Shown here: piece after piece, positions 18,130 through 26,470 of the stretch
How the letters are laid out: the number at the start of each line of letters is the position of its first letter
How positions within the stretch are numbered: position 1 is the stretch's first letter
Source: JAUWGC01 sp963753055
GTDB lineage: Bacteria > Bacteroidota > Bacteroidia > Bacteroidales > B18-G4
Length of the DNA stretch: 64,000 nt
Assembly (NCBI GenBank): GCA_963753055.1
Contig: CAVWAP010000001.1
Location: 434,001 to 498,000 of the forward strand
Direction: 5' to 3'
Notes under the pieces: model-generated
Told to the model about the DNA's origin: nothing
Seen by the model: only the letters and a program-made list of their open reading frames with translations
The model's database searches: none
Position numbers and translations under genes: made by a program

Positions 18130-19596
18130 TCAGTTATTATTATTTATTTCCAAAAATTCCATTAATACCTGCTGATCGTCAAAAGGATGCCTGACCCCTT
18201 TCACCTCCTGGTATTTTTCATGTCCTTTGCCTGCCACCAGTATTATATCCTGCGGTCTTGCGATCGCACAGGCTGTTTTGATTGCTTCCTTCCTGTCAGG
18301 AACGGTAATGATCTTCCTGGCCTGAACAGGATCAATGCCTTCCTCCATGTCCTTGATGATCTGAACCGGATCTTCAGTCCTCGGATTATCGGATGTAAGT
18401 ATGACCCTGTCACTGCCTTCGCATGCAATCTGGGCCATCAGGGGCCTCTTCTGCTTGTCGCGGTCGCCACCAGCTCCAATCACCGTGATCACCTGCTCGT
18501 TCCTTGTTCGCAGAGAGGTGATGGTGCCTAAAATGTTTTTCAGGGCGTCGGGTGTATGCGCATAATCAACAATGGCTGTGATCTCATCCATTGACTTAAC
18601 CATGCTGAACCGGCCTTCTGCAGATTCCAGCTTGCTTAACAGGGTTAATACCTGGGGGGTATCTATACCAAGGATATTGGCAGTGGCATAAACCGCCAGC
18701 AGGTTATATGCATTGAAGCTACCTACCAGCCGTGTCCATACTTCAATGCCTTCGATATTCAATAGCATACCACTTAGGTGGCTTTCAACAATCCTGGCTT
18801 TGAAATCATTGACACTTTTTAAACCGTAAGTATATTTTCTTGCACTGGTGTTTTGAAGTATAACCTTGCCATTCTTGTCGTCAGCATTGCTCAGAGCAAA
18901 TGCATATGATGGCAACCCATCGAAGAACCGCTTCTTCGTCTCCAGATAATCCTTGAACGATGGATGGTAGTCGAGATGCTCATGGGTCAGGTTGGTAAAT
19001 ATGCCACCATTGAAATCCAATCCGGCAATCCGCTCCTGGTCAATGGCGTGGGAGCTGACTTCCATAAAAGCGTAATCACAGCCCTCATCAACAATGGCCC
19101 TTAATAGCTGGTTGACCTGCACGGGGTCCGGTGTAGTATGCGTGGCATCAATTATTCTGCGGTCGATCTGGTTGCGGATGGTCGACAACATGCCGGTACC
19201 AAAACCCATAAACTGGAATAGCTGAAATAGGAGTGTGACAATGGTTGTTTTACCGTTCGTGCCGGTAACACCGATAAGAATCAGGTCCTCGGAAGGATTG
19301 TCATAGAAGTTCGAGGCAATTATGCCAAGCGCTTTCTTGCTGTCTTCTACCCTGATAAATGAAATACCCGGCACCCTGTTTTCCGGCAAATGTTCGCAGA
19401 CTACCGCTCCGGCACCTTTGGCAACAGCTTTGTCAATATAGTTATGGCCATCGACCTGTGTTCCTGCGATCGCAATAAACAAGCTGTTTTTTCCGACCTT
19501 CCTGGAATCAAACTCAATTGATGATACAGGGATATCGGTACTGCCATCAGTCTCAACGATGCTTACCTTATATAATATTTCATTTAACTTTTTCAC
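18130..19596 (-). CDS. murE: UDP-MurNAc-tripeptide synthetase, meso-diaminopimelate type
   Basis: Cytoplasmic ligase that adds the third residue of the stem peptide. ATP loop GVTGTNGKTTIVTLLFQ near residue 108, TTPDPVQVNQLL, FTNLTHEHLDYHPSFKDYL, DYAHTPDAL, and the substrate-selecting motif DNPRTEDP near residue 405. DNPR is the known marker for meso-diaminopimelate, so the wall should be of the DAP type. 488 residues. The start is GTG at 19596; the N-terminal MKKLNEIL register fits the family. Ends 2 bp before mraY. Confidence 0.95.
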   Translation of the reverse strand: MKKLNEILYKVSIVETDGSTDIPVSSIEFDSRKVGKNSLFIAIAGTQVDGHNYIDKAVAKGAGAVVCEHLPENRVPGISFIRVEDSKKALGIIASNFYDNPSEDLILIGVTGTNGKTTIVTLLFQLFQFMGFGTGMLSTIRNQIDRRIIDATHTTPDPVQVNQLLRAIVDEGCDYAFMEVSSHAIDQERIAGLDFNGGIFTNLTHEHLDYHPSFKDYLETKKRFFDGLPSYAFALSNADDKNGKVILQNTSARKYTYGLKSVNDFKARIVESHLSGMLLNIEGIEVWTRLVGSFNAYNLLAVYATANILGIDTPQVLTLLSKLESAEGRFSMVKSMDEITAIVDYAHTPDALKNILGTITSLRTRNEQVITVIGAGGDRDKQKRPLMAQIACEGSDRVILTSDNPRTEDPVQIIKDMEEGIDPVQARKIITVPDRKEAIKTACAIARPQDIILVAGKGHEKYQEVKGVRHPFDDQQVLMEFLEINNNN

Positions 19597-19604
19597 AAGT
19601 AATG

Positions 19605-21719
19605 CTAACTCAATGACATTTTTAAAATGATTTCATTTCCTTTCACAACCCTGGTGCCGGGCTTTATGCTCTGATCGATGATGATGCCGCGCCCGGAAAT
19701 CCTGGTCTTGAGTCCTAATTTTTCCAGTATGTAGATGGCATCCCTGGCACCCATGCCTTTAACATTAGGTACTATATCTTCCTTCTCATATCTTGGAAGG
19801 AATTTGATGTTCTGACCATGACTCTGAGTAACCACCCAATTCGTATGGGAGCTGGATGTGTCGATTGGGATCTCAAGGTATTCGCAAATACCTGAGATGT
19901 CTTCATGATTGCCTATAAACATGCCTGGTGTAGCAACCACCCGGGCATGTTCTGACTCTTTAAGCGGAATATCAAGGTTCATTGCGTAAACCTTGTCAGC
20001 GACTTCTTTAAATACCGGTGCAGCAACAGATCCACCGTAGTAATATCCTTTTTTCGGCGCATGGATCACAACTATACATGAATATTGGGGATCATCAGCC
20101 GGGAAATACCCTACAAATGAAGAGTTGTAAATATTTTCCTTATAGCCTTTGTTATTTTCTGCCACCTGTGCAGTCCCGGTCTTGCCCGCTATCGTGTAAA
20201 CATCATTTTTTATATTGGTGGCTGTTCCTCTTACTACTACGCCTTCCAGAAGGGCCCTCAGGGAATCCAGGGTCTGCTTCGAACATATTTTCCTGTTCCT
20301 GACTTCTGTGTCAAACCTTTCAATGGTCTGTCCGGATTGCTGTATTTCCTTGACAAACATTGGCTTCACCATCCTGCCATCATTGGCTATAGCATTGTAC
20401 AGGGTCAGCATCTGTAAAGGTGTCAGCATTATACTATAGCCAATAGACATCCATGGCAAAGTGATACCTGACCATTGCTTTTTATCACTTGGTTTTTTGA
20501 TAACAGGTGGCTTCTCTCCCTTGATCTCAATCCCCAGGCTGTCATGGAGCCTGAGGGCATAAAGATGATCTATAAAGTCCTGTGGATCTTTTTTATAAGC
20601 TTCATTTACAATCGTTGAGATCCCAACATTGGATGATTTTTCAAAAGCTTCCCTTATGGTTATCCTTCCATTACGGATCTTTTTAACATCCTTCATCGTT
20701 TTGTCATAGAACATCGTCCACCCATCGCCAACATCAATAGTATCGTTCAGATTAACCTTCTTATCTTCCAGCAGGGCAAGCATTGAAGCCAGCTTGAAGG
20801 TAGAACCTGGCTCTACAGGCTCTCCTATGGCATAGTTATATGATTCTTCGTATCTGCCTTTCTCCTCACTATAGCGCAGGTTGACGATGGCTTTGACATG
20901 CCCGGTCTTAACCTCCATAAGGACTGCACAACCTTCGAATGCCTCGTGCTTGACCAGGTTTTTTAAAAGGGCATACTCAGCTACATCCTGTATGTTAATG
21001 TCGATGGTACTAACAATATCCTTTCCGTTTTCCGGCTCTACCTGGTTTTCATCATAAACAGGCTTCCAGTCACCATAGCTTAACCTGCGCATGAGTTGCT
21101 TGCCGTTGGTACCATGCAAGACATCGGCGTAGGCCCCCTCCAGGCCTACGAAAATGCCTTGATCTTTGACCTCATAACCAATAGTCCTCTGGGCAAGTAT
21201 CCCGAAAGGCATTTTCCTGGTGGTCCTGGGTATGGTGATCAGTCCACCTTTATATTTTCCCCGCCTCAGGATTGGGAAAGTCCGGATCTTTTTCAGCTGG
21301 GCATAGGTGACTTGTCGCTTGACGAGGTGATACCGGTTGCCCTTTTTTCTGGCGCTGACCAGGCTTCTTTTATAATTGTCTTTGGTCCTGTCACCAAAAA
21401 GAAGGGCGAAACGGTATGCCAGTGAATCGACCTTTTGATTAAAAAGCTCTTCAGATATCAGTGGAGAGGCAATATCCATCCGGATATCGAAAATTGGAAC
21501 AGAGGTGGCCAGTAAACTTCCATTGTCAGAATATATATTACCTCTTACTGCTTCAATAGTAAAGTATTTCAGTTCCTGCTTCTGGGCCTTCTGGACAAGA
21601 TCGGCACCTTCAACAAACTGGATATGTATCACCTTCCCAATGATGGCTACACCAAGCAGGAGAATGATAAAATAAATCAGATATACCTTCTTTAATATTT
21701 CCCTTTTTACTTCGGTCAC
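19605..21719 (-). CDS. ftsI: Septal peptidoglycan transpeptidase (class B PBP) with PASTA domain
   Basis: Membrane-anchored D,D-transpeptidase that cross-links septal wall. One N-terminal membrane segment (residues 10-30), a dimerisation/pedestal domain, then the transpeptidase with SxxK as EPGSTFKLASM near residue 303, SxN as SSNVGIS near residue 363 and KTG as AGKTGTAQVAEN near residue 508. A C-terminal PASTA domain (VPNVKGMGARDAIYILEKLG to the end) is present, as in Bacteroidota and Gram-positive homologues but not in Escherichia coli. 704 residues. Start is GTG at 21719, 7 bp after ftsL; no ATG lies nearby upstream of the membrane helix. Confidence 0.94.
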   Translation of the reverse strand: MTEVKREILKKVYLIYFIILLLGVAIIGKVIHIQFVEGADLVQKAQKQELKYFTIEAVRGNIYSDNGSLLATSVPIFDIRMDIASPLISEELFNQKVDSLAYRFALLFGDRTKDNYKRSLVSARKKGNRYHLVKRQVTYAQLKKIRTFPILRRGKYKGGLITIPRTTRKMPFGILAQRTIGYEVKDQGIFVGLEGAYADVLHGTNGKQLMRRLSYGDWKPVYDENQVEPENGKDIVSTIDINIQDVAEYALLKNLVKHEAFEGCAVLMEVKTGHVKAIVNLRYSEEKGRYEESYNYAIGEPVEPGSTFKLASMLALLEDKKVNLNDTIDVGDGWTMFYDKTMKDVKKIRNGRITIREAFEKSSNVGISTIVNEAYKKDPQDFIDHLYALRLHDSLGIEIKGEKPPVIKKPSDKKQWSGITLPWMSIGYSIMLTPLQMLTLYNAIANDGRMVKPMFVKEIQQSGQTIERFDTEVRNRKICSKQTLDSLRALLEGVVVRGTATNIKNDVYTIAGKTGTAQVAENNKGYKENIYNSSFVGYFPADDPQYSCIVVIHAPKKGYYYGGSVAAPVFKEVADKVYAMNLDIPLKESEHARVVATPGMFIGNHEDISGICEYLEIPIDTSSSHTNWVVTQSHGQNIKFLPRYEKEDIVPNVKGMGARDAIYILEKLGLKTRISGRGIIIDQSIKPGTRVVKGNEIILKMSLS

Positions 21720-21726
21720 GCCTTAT

Positions 21727-22080
21727 TTATTTTTCCAAATAAATTTTATGCGGTGGCTGAGTTGATTCTTCTATTCCTTTATCACTCAGGTTTTTAGCTA
21801 TTTCAGTTTGCTTGGTGTTGAACATCAGTTCAGACTTTGTAGTGATGTATTCGTACCGTAATTCTTTCATTTCCTTGCGGATATTGGCAATCTCCCTTAC
21901 CTTCTTCTCCGCGTAGTATGTGTTTGCGATATAAAGCAATGCCAGGAATGTGAGGTAGAGAATAAAGGGCAGCAACCTGACCACCTTTTTCTTAGTCAGA
22001 AAGGTGCCTCCCAGCACATCATGCACAGATGACTCCATGCCTGCAATGTTTTTTTCTTTTTTCCTCTTTTCTTTGGGCAT
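21727..22080 (-). CDS. ftsL: FtsL-like division protein
   Basis: 117-residue bitopic protein: a basic cytoplasmic N-terminus, one membrane segment (about residues 37-54, LLPFILYLTFLALLYIANTY) and a charged helical periplasmic part (EIANIRKEMKELRYEYITTK) fit to form the FtsL/FtsB coiled coil. Sequence is too divergent for a firm motif match, and the call rests on topology plus position between rsmH and ftsI, where FtsL is always found. Ends 7 bp before ftsI and starts 2 bp after rsmH. Confidence 0.8.
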   Translation of the reverse strand: MPKEKRKKEKNIAGMESSVHDVLGGTFLTKKKVVRLLPFILYLTFLALLYIANTYYAEKKVREIANIRKEMKELRYEYITTKSELMFNTKQTEIAKNLSDKGIEESTQPPHKIYLEK

Positions 22081-22082
22081 CG

Positions 22083-22976
22083 CTACTTCTTCTCAGCTAT
22101 TCTTAGTTTTGCACTTCTCGACCTTGGATTTGTTTCCAATTCCTGGTCTCCTGGTATTATTGGTTTTTTGTTGATCAGCTTGAAAGGTGTTTCTACATTT
22201 CCATAGAAGTCCTTTTCCAGCATCCCTTCGAAATTCCCTGACTTTAAAAAGTTCTTAACCAGCCTGTCCTCCAACGAATGGTAGGCAATCACCACCAGCC
22301 GGCCTCCCTTGTTGAGCACTTCAACAGACTTCTCCAGAAATACTTTCAGGGCTTCAAGCTCCTGGTTTACCTCTATTCTCAGGGCTTGAAATACCCTGGC
22401 CATGTATTGGTGATCTTTACCTCTTGGTGCAAGCGGCATGATCACCTCCCGGAGGTCCTGGGTAGTATTGATCGTTTTTTGCTGACGTTGTTCCACAATG
22501 ATGGCTGCCAGTCTTGAAGCATTCTTTATTTCACCGTACCATGAAAAGATCTTCTTCAACTGGTCTTCCTGGTACTGATTGATAAGGATCTTAGCGCTTA
22601 GGGGATTATGCTTATCCATCCTAAGGTCCAGCTCTCCGTCAAACCTTGTACTGAATCCCCTGTCGGGTGTATCTATCTGATGAGAGGATATGCCAAGGTC
22701 TGCTAGTATTCCATCCACTGGAACCAGTCCATGGTAACTTAAAAAGTTCTTTACGTATCGGTAATTGGCGTTAATCAGCATAAATCGGTCATCCTTAATC
22801 GTGTTTCCCCTGGTATCATCATCCTGGTCGAATGCAATCAGTTGTCCTGTTTTGAGGTGATCAAGAATGGCCCTGGAATGACCCCCGCCTCCATATGTTG
22901 CATCTACATAGATGCCGGAGGGTTGGATATTTAAGCCTTCAATAGATTCTCTTAATAAAACCGGTTCGTGGTACAT
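22083..22976 (-). CDS. rsmH: 16S rRNA (cytosine(1402)-N(4))-methyltransferase
   Basis: SAM-dependent methyltransferase (old name mraW) acting on C1402 of 16S rRNA at the P site. N-terminal MYHEPVLLRESIEGL, SAM site YVDATYGGGGHSRAIL, GILADLGISSHQID with the downstream GFSTRFDGELDLRMD, and C-terminal VVIAYHSLEDRLVKNFLK followed by NPRSRSAKLRIAEK. 297 residues. Second gene of the cluster, 8 bp after mraZ. Confidence 0.96.
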   Translation of the reverse strand: MYHEPVLLRESIEGLNIQPSGIYVDATYGGGGHSRAILDHLKTGQLIAFDQDDDTRGNTIKDDRFMLINANYRYVKNFLSYHGLVPVDGILADLGISSHQIDTPDRGFSTRFDGELDLRMDKHNPLSAKILINQYQEDQLKKIFSWYGEIKNASRLAAIIVEQRQQKTINTTQDLREVIMPLAPRGKDHQYMARVFQALRIEVNQELEALKVFLEKSVEVLNKGGRLVVIAYHSLEDRLVKNFLKSGNFEGMLEKDFYGNVETPFKLINKKPIIPGDQELETNPRSRSAKLRIAEKK

Positions 22977-22984
22977 TTTATTAA

Positions 22985-23443
22985 TTAATCCGTTTCCAGA
23001 TCACCCATTACTTCTTCAGCAAGGTCAGCGAACTCCTCAGGATCGTAGTCCACAGCGCTTTCATACTCAGCCCTATCCCAGACCTCTATCTTGTTGACAA
23101 CTGATGCCAGCATGATCTCCTTGGTAATCCCACCATACTTGATCAGGTCCTTGGGGATGAGTAGTCTTCCCGTACTGTCCAGTTCGACGTGCTTGACACC
23201 CGCCATAAACTTGCGGATGAAATCCACATTTTTCTTAACGAACCTGTTCAGCTTATTGATCCTTTCACTCTCACGTGTCCATTCAGCCATTGGATATATT
23301 TCAAGACACTTTCTGAAAATGCTTCGTTTGATTACAAATCCCTCATTCACAGTGTCTCCAAGCTGCCCTTTATAGGCAGAAGGAAACATCAATCTTCCTT
23401 TGACATCAACCTTGCATTCGTATGTTCCAATGATATGCGACAC
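22985..23443 (-). CDS. mraZ: Transcriptional regulator MraZ
   Basis: Double AbrB-type (SpoVT/MazE-like) DNA-binding protein that represses its own dcw operon in bacteria where it has been tested. Both half repeats carry the D-x-K/T-G-R core: CKVDVKGRLMFPSAYK near residue 10 and VELDSTGRLLIPKDL near residue 85. 152 residues, usual length. The start is GTG at 23443 (MSHIIGTYE); no ATG would include the first strand. First gene of the dcw run, with three 10-bp operator-like repeats 38-67 bp upstream. Confidence 0.94.
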   Translation of the reverse strand: MSHIIGTYECKVDVKGRLMFPSAYKGQLGDTVNEGFVIKRSIFRKCLEIYPMAEWTRESERINKLNRFVKKNVDFIRKFMAGVKHVELDSTGRLLIPKDLIKYGGITKEIMLASVVNKIEVWDRAEYESAVDYDPEEFADLAEEVMGDLETD

Positions 23444-23480
23444 CTGCTAAAAAAATATGTGCTAATATAATAAAATGTTT

Positions 23481-23510
23481 ACCACTTTTTACCACTTTTT
23501 ACCACTTTTT
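23481..23510 (-). promoter_or_regulatory. Three MraZ-box-like direct repeats upstream of mraZ
   Basis: On the minus strand the unit AAAAAGTGGT occurs three times with an exact 10-bp period. Known MraZ operators are three or more direct repeats with 10-bp spacing, TGGG-N5 in Escherichia coli and AAAGTG-N3-4 in mollicutes; the unit here contains AAAGTGG. Position immediately upstream of mraZ and helical phasing support an autoregulatory site. No confident -33/-7 pair was found next to it. Confidence 0.7.
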
Positions 23511-23648
23511 TTATTTTTTGTTACATTTTTTATTAACATCTTGTTAGTATGGAGTTATGAAAACACCCGTGGATTAAGGGTTTGGTGCTTCTAAGTGCTT
23601 CGAAAACAATCAACTGGGCTTTTTGGATATCTGAAGAAAATGGTCTGA

Positions 23649-23679
23649 TTTTTACGTTTAATGAATAGTATTAACTTTG
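23649..23679 (+). promoter_or_regulatory. Promoter of the acyltransferase operon
   Basis: TAACTTTG at 23672-23679 fits the -7 consensus TAnnTTTG exactly; TTTT at 23649-23652, 19 bp upstream, is a one-base variant of the -33 TTTG. The last three bases of the -7 box form a TTG that could be mistaken for a start codon. Divergent from the mraZ control region. Confidence 0.6.
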
Positions 23680-23718
23680 CAATACACAAAGGAAAAGACA
23701 GTTTTTGACATCACCGGT

Positions 23719-24561
23719 ATGGAAGCACAGGAGCAAGCAAATCCGATCACCAGGGACTATATTCAGATCGATAAAATTATTGCAGCAAAAAGCGAGCGTT
23801 TGTATCGTTTGCTGCCAGGTTTTGTGATCAGGTACTTAAAACGTATCCTCCACCAGGACTTTATCAATGAATTCCTTTACAGGAACCGCGATGACTTTGG
23901 GATGGATTTTGTTTATTCTATTCTCAGGGATTTTAATACTCATGTCATTTCACATAATGAAAAAAATATCCCGGTAAGTGGCCGATATGTCATTGCTGCA
24001 AACCATCCGCTTGGTGGACTGGATGGCATTGCCTTAATGGGGGCTGTGGGGAAAGTCCGAAAGGATATTGTTTTCCCGGTAAATGATTTATTGCTGAACC
24101 TACCCAACTTAAAAGAACTTTTTATACCCATCAACAAGCATGGCAGCAATGCCCAGAATGTGCAGATCATCAACGACACTTTTGCTTCTGATAAGACAAT
24201 CCTCTATTTTCCTGCCGGCCTGGTATCAAGGAAACAAAAAGGCCAGATCAAGGACCTGACCTGGCATAAATCATTTCTGAATAAGGCTAAAAGGTATGAA
24301 AGGGACATTATCCCGGCATATATTCATGGAAGGAATACTAATTTCTTTTACAACCTGGCTAACCTGAGAAAATTTCTTGGTATCAAAGCCAATATTGAGA
24401 TGCTATATCTCGTTGATGAAACATATAAACAGAATGACAAAACGATTGATATCGTATTTGGAGAACCTATATCATATAAAACTTTTAATAAAAGCCATCC
24501 TGACAGCTATTGGGCAGAATCCCTCAAGGATCGCGTTTATGAATTAAACCCACATAAATAA
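23719..24561 (+). CDS. glsA: PlsC-like lysophospholipid/glycine-lipid O-acyltransferase
   Basis: Acyltransferase of the PlsC/hemolysin-like family, acting at the inner membrane. The catalytic His-Asp motif is AANHPLGGLDGIAL near residue 108, with the Asp six places after the His, the spacing of the hemolysin/OlsA-type branch. FPAGLVSRKQKG near residue 177 is the acceptor/phosphate motif. 280 residues from ATG 23719; a TTG at 23677 lies in the promoter -7 box and cannot be used. Six bp before a GNAT-type N-acyltransferase. In Bacteroides this pair (GlsA O-acylation, GlsB N-acylation) makes glycine lipids. The pairing supports that role; an ornithine-lipid product is the alternative. Confidence 0.65.
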   Translation: MEAQEQANPITRDYIQIDKIIAAKSERLYRLLPGFVIRYLKRILHQDFINEFLYRNRDDFGMDFVYSILRDFNTHVISHNEKNIPVSGRYVIAANHPLGGLDGIALMGAVGKVRKDIVFPVNDLLLNLPNLKELFIPINKHGSNAQNVQIINDTFASDKTILYFPAGLVSRKQKGQIKDLTWHKSFLNKAKRYERDIIPAYIHGRNTNFFYNLANLRKFLGIKANIEMLYLVDETYKQNDKTIDIVFGEPISYKTFNKSHPDSYWAESLKDRVYELNPHK

Positions 24562-24567
24562 AAGGTT

Positions 24568-25503
24568 ATGGAAACGATTATACCCCCGGTCGACAGGGTG
24601 ATGTTGGAAAAAGAATTGAACGAGGACCGGTTTGTCAGAAATACCAATCATGGTGATAATGAAATATACATTGTTACCAATCATGATTCTCCGAATGTGA
24701 TGCGCGAGATTGGCCGCTTGAGGGAGATCACTTTCAGGTTTGCCGGTGGTGGAACAGGGAAGGCTGTTGACATTGATGCGTTTGATACTGCCGATACTCC
24801 GTTCAAGCAGCTGATAGTCTGGGACCCACAGGGCAGGGAAATAGTCGGTGGCTACCGTTTTATTCACTGCGCCGAGCTTGAGATTGATGATAAAGGAAGC
24901 CTCAAAACGCCTACTGCCAGGTTATTTAAGTTTACTGATCGGTTTGTAAAAGAATATATCCCTTTTACCATGGAGCTCGGGCGGTCATTTATACAGCCAA
25001 TATATATGCCAACAGTCGACATTAGAAGAGGTATGTATTCGCTTGACAATATCTGGGACGGACTGGGGGCCATCGTAATTGATCATCCCGGGATCAAGTA
25101 TTTGTTTGGAAAAGTAACCATGTATCCTCATTTTGATCTATTCGCCAAGGAATATATTTATTATTTCATAGAAAAATATTTTCCGGATAAGGAGAAGCTG
25201 GTTACACCCAGGGAGCCGGTGAAGATTAAGACTGAAAGAAGATTGCTGGAAAGCATCTTTTCTGGTTGTAATTATGATGAAGATTACAGGATACTGGTAT
25301 CAAAGGTCAGGAGCTTCAAGGAGAACATTCCTCCCTTGTTCAATGCTTATATGAACCTGTCTTCGACCATGAGAACTTTCGGAGCAGCTATAAACTCCCA
25401 TTTTGGAGGTGTTGAAGAAACCGGTATCATCGTTATCATTGCCGATATTTATGATTATAAAAAGGACAGGCATCTTTCAACATATAAGAATACGAAGGAG
25501 TAA
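24568..25503 (+). CDS. glsB: Acyl-ACP-dependent N-acyltransferase (GNAT/hemolysin type), probable glycine lipid synthase subunit
   Basis: 311-residue protein of the OlsB/GlsB-like GNAT group that joins a 3-hydroxyacyl chain to an amino acid (ornithine or glycine). Visible features are VMREIGRLREITFRFAGGGTGK near residue 35, WDPQGREIVGGYRFIHC near residue 80, and FTMELGRSFIQPIYM near residue 135, where the acyl-donor site of this group lies. DGLGAIVIDHPGIKYLFGKVTMY follows. No signal peptide; peripheral to the inner membrane by analogy. Co-transcribed with the PlsC-like gene 6 bp upstream and engB 8 bp downstream. Confidence 0.68.
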   Translation: METIIPPVDRVMLEKELNEDRFVRNTNHGDNEIYIVTNHDSPNVMREIGRLREITFRFAGGGTGKAVDIDAFDTADTPFKQLIVWDPQGREIVGGYRFIHCAELEIDDKGSLKTPTARLFKFTDRFVKEYIPFTMELGRSFIQPIYMPTVDIRRGMYSLDNIWDGLGAIVIDHPGIKYLFGKVTMYPHFDLFAKEYIYYFIEKYFPDKEKLVTPREPVKIKTERRLLESIFSGCNYDEDYRILVSKVRSFKENIPPLFNAYMNLSSTMRTFGAAINSHFGGVEETGIIVIIADIYDYKKDRHLSTYKNTKE

Positions 25504-25511
25504 TCCAGCGT

Positions 25512-26129
25512 ATGAAAATCAACTCAGCCACATTTGTTACAAGTAGTCCGGATTTACAAAGGTGTCCGAAACCTGCCGGTCCGGAGTATGCCTTCATTGG
25601 ACGTTCAAATGTGGGGAAGTCCTCATTAATTAATATGCTTGTTGGCCGGAAAAAACTTGCTAAAATATCTGGTACCCCCGGGAAAACCCAATTGATAAAT
25701 CATTTTATCATCAACGATAAATGGTTTCTTGTAGACTTGCCGGGTTATGGCTTTGCAAAAGTTTCCAAAACGACCAGGGAAAAATGGCGCAAAGTAATCC
25801 GTAGGTTTCTAACTGGCCGGGATAACCTTGTATGTACATTTATCCTGATCGACATCCGGGTTGATCCACAGCAAAATGACCTTGACTTGATGGGGTGGCT
25901 GGGTGAATCAGGCTTGCCATTTGTCATTGTTTTTACAAAAATGGACAAGCTTGGTAAAAAACAGATAGAACAGCAATTATTAAATTACAATCAAACCTTA
26001 TTGGAAAGCTGGGAAGAATTGCCACCAATGTTTTATACTTCAGCGAAAAGTTCAAGGGGAAAGGATGATATCCTTGAGTTTATTGACGAACAGAATCAAA
26101 TGTATAATACTTATCTGAAGAAAGGGTAA
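25512..26129 (+). CDS. engB: Ribosome biogenesis GTP-binding protein YsxC/EngB
   Basis: Small TRAFAC GTPase needed for large ribosomal subunit assembly. G1 is GRSNVGKSSLINML near residue 32, G2 includes GTPGKTQLIN, G3 is DLPGYGFAKV and G4 is FTKMDKLG; G5 is YTSAKSSRGKDD. 205 residues, standard. The stop (26127-26129) directly abuts the stop of the convergent biotin carrier gene with no base between. Confidence 0.94.
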   Translation: MKINSATFVTSSPDLQRCPKPAGPEYAFIGRSNVGKSSLINMLVGRKKLAKISGTPGKTQLINHFIINDKWFLVDLPGYGFAKVSKTTREKWRKVIRRFLTGRDNLVCTFILIDIRVDPQQNDLDLMGWLGESGLPFVIVFTKMDKLGKKQIEQQLLNYNQTLLESWEELPPMFYTSAKSSRGKDDILEFIDEQNQMYNTYLKKG

Positions 26130-26456
26130 TCAGGTAAGTTCAACCAGAAGTTCATTCTTGGCAACAGTCTTGCCTGCTTTTGCATTAATGGTTTTGATGT
26201 TTCCATCCGATGGTGATGTAATAATATTGTTCATCTTCATGGCCTCAAGGGTTAGCAGCTTATCACCTTCCCTGACCTTCTGACCTTCCTTAACAAACAC
26301 TTTCTTGATGGTGCCTGGGATAAATGCAGTGATCTTTTTGGGATCCTTTTCCTCATATTCTTTCCTGCTGAGAAACTTTTTTGTCAGTTGAGTCTTGTAC
26401 TTGACATTATCAACAGTGATATATTGAGTCTTATCTGTGGTCTTTTTGTTTTCCAT
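26130..26456 (-). CDS. Biotin carboxyl carrier protein subunit of an acyl-CoA carboxylase
   Basis: 108-residue protein with a C-terminal biotinyl/lipoyl domain. The biotin site is LTLEAMKMNNIITSP, with the Lys of EAMKM at about residue 77, about 32 residues from the C-terminus, as in biotin carriers. The first 40 residues are charged and divergent. The gene lies 14 bp after the carboxyltransferase gene, so the two are surely partners. No biotin carboxylase gene is in the window, so that subunit must be encoded elsewhere, or the pair belongs to a decarboxylase. Confidence 0.85.
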   Translation of the reverse strand: MENKKTTDKTQYITVDNVKYKTQLTKKFLSRKEYEEKDPKKITAFIPGTIKKVFVKEGQKVREGDKLLTLEAMKMNNIITSPSDGNIKTINAKAGKTVAKNELLVELT

Positions 26457-26470
26457 GATGAGTCCGAATA

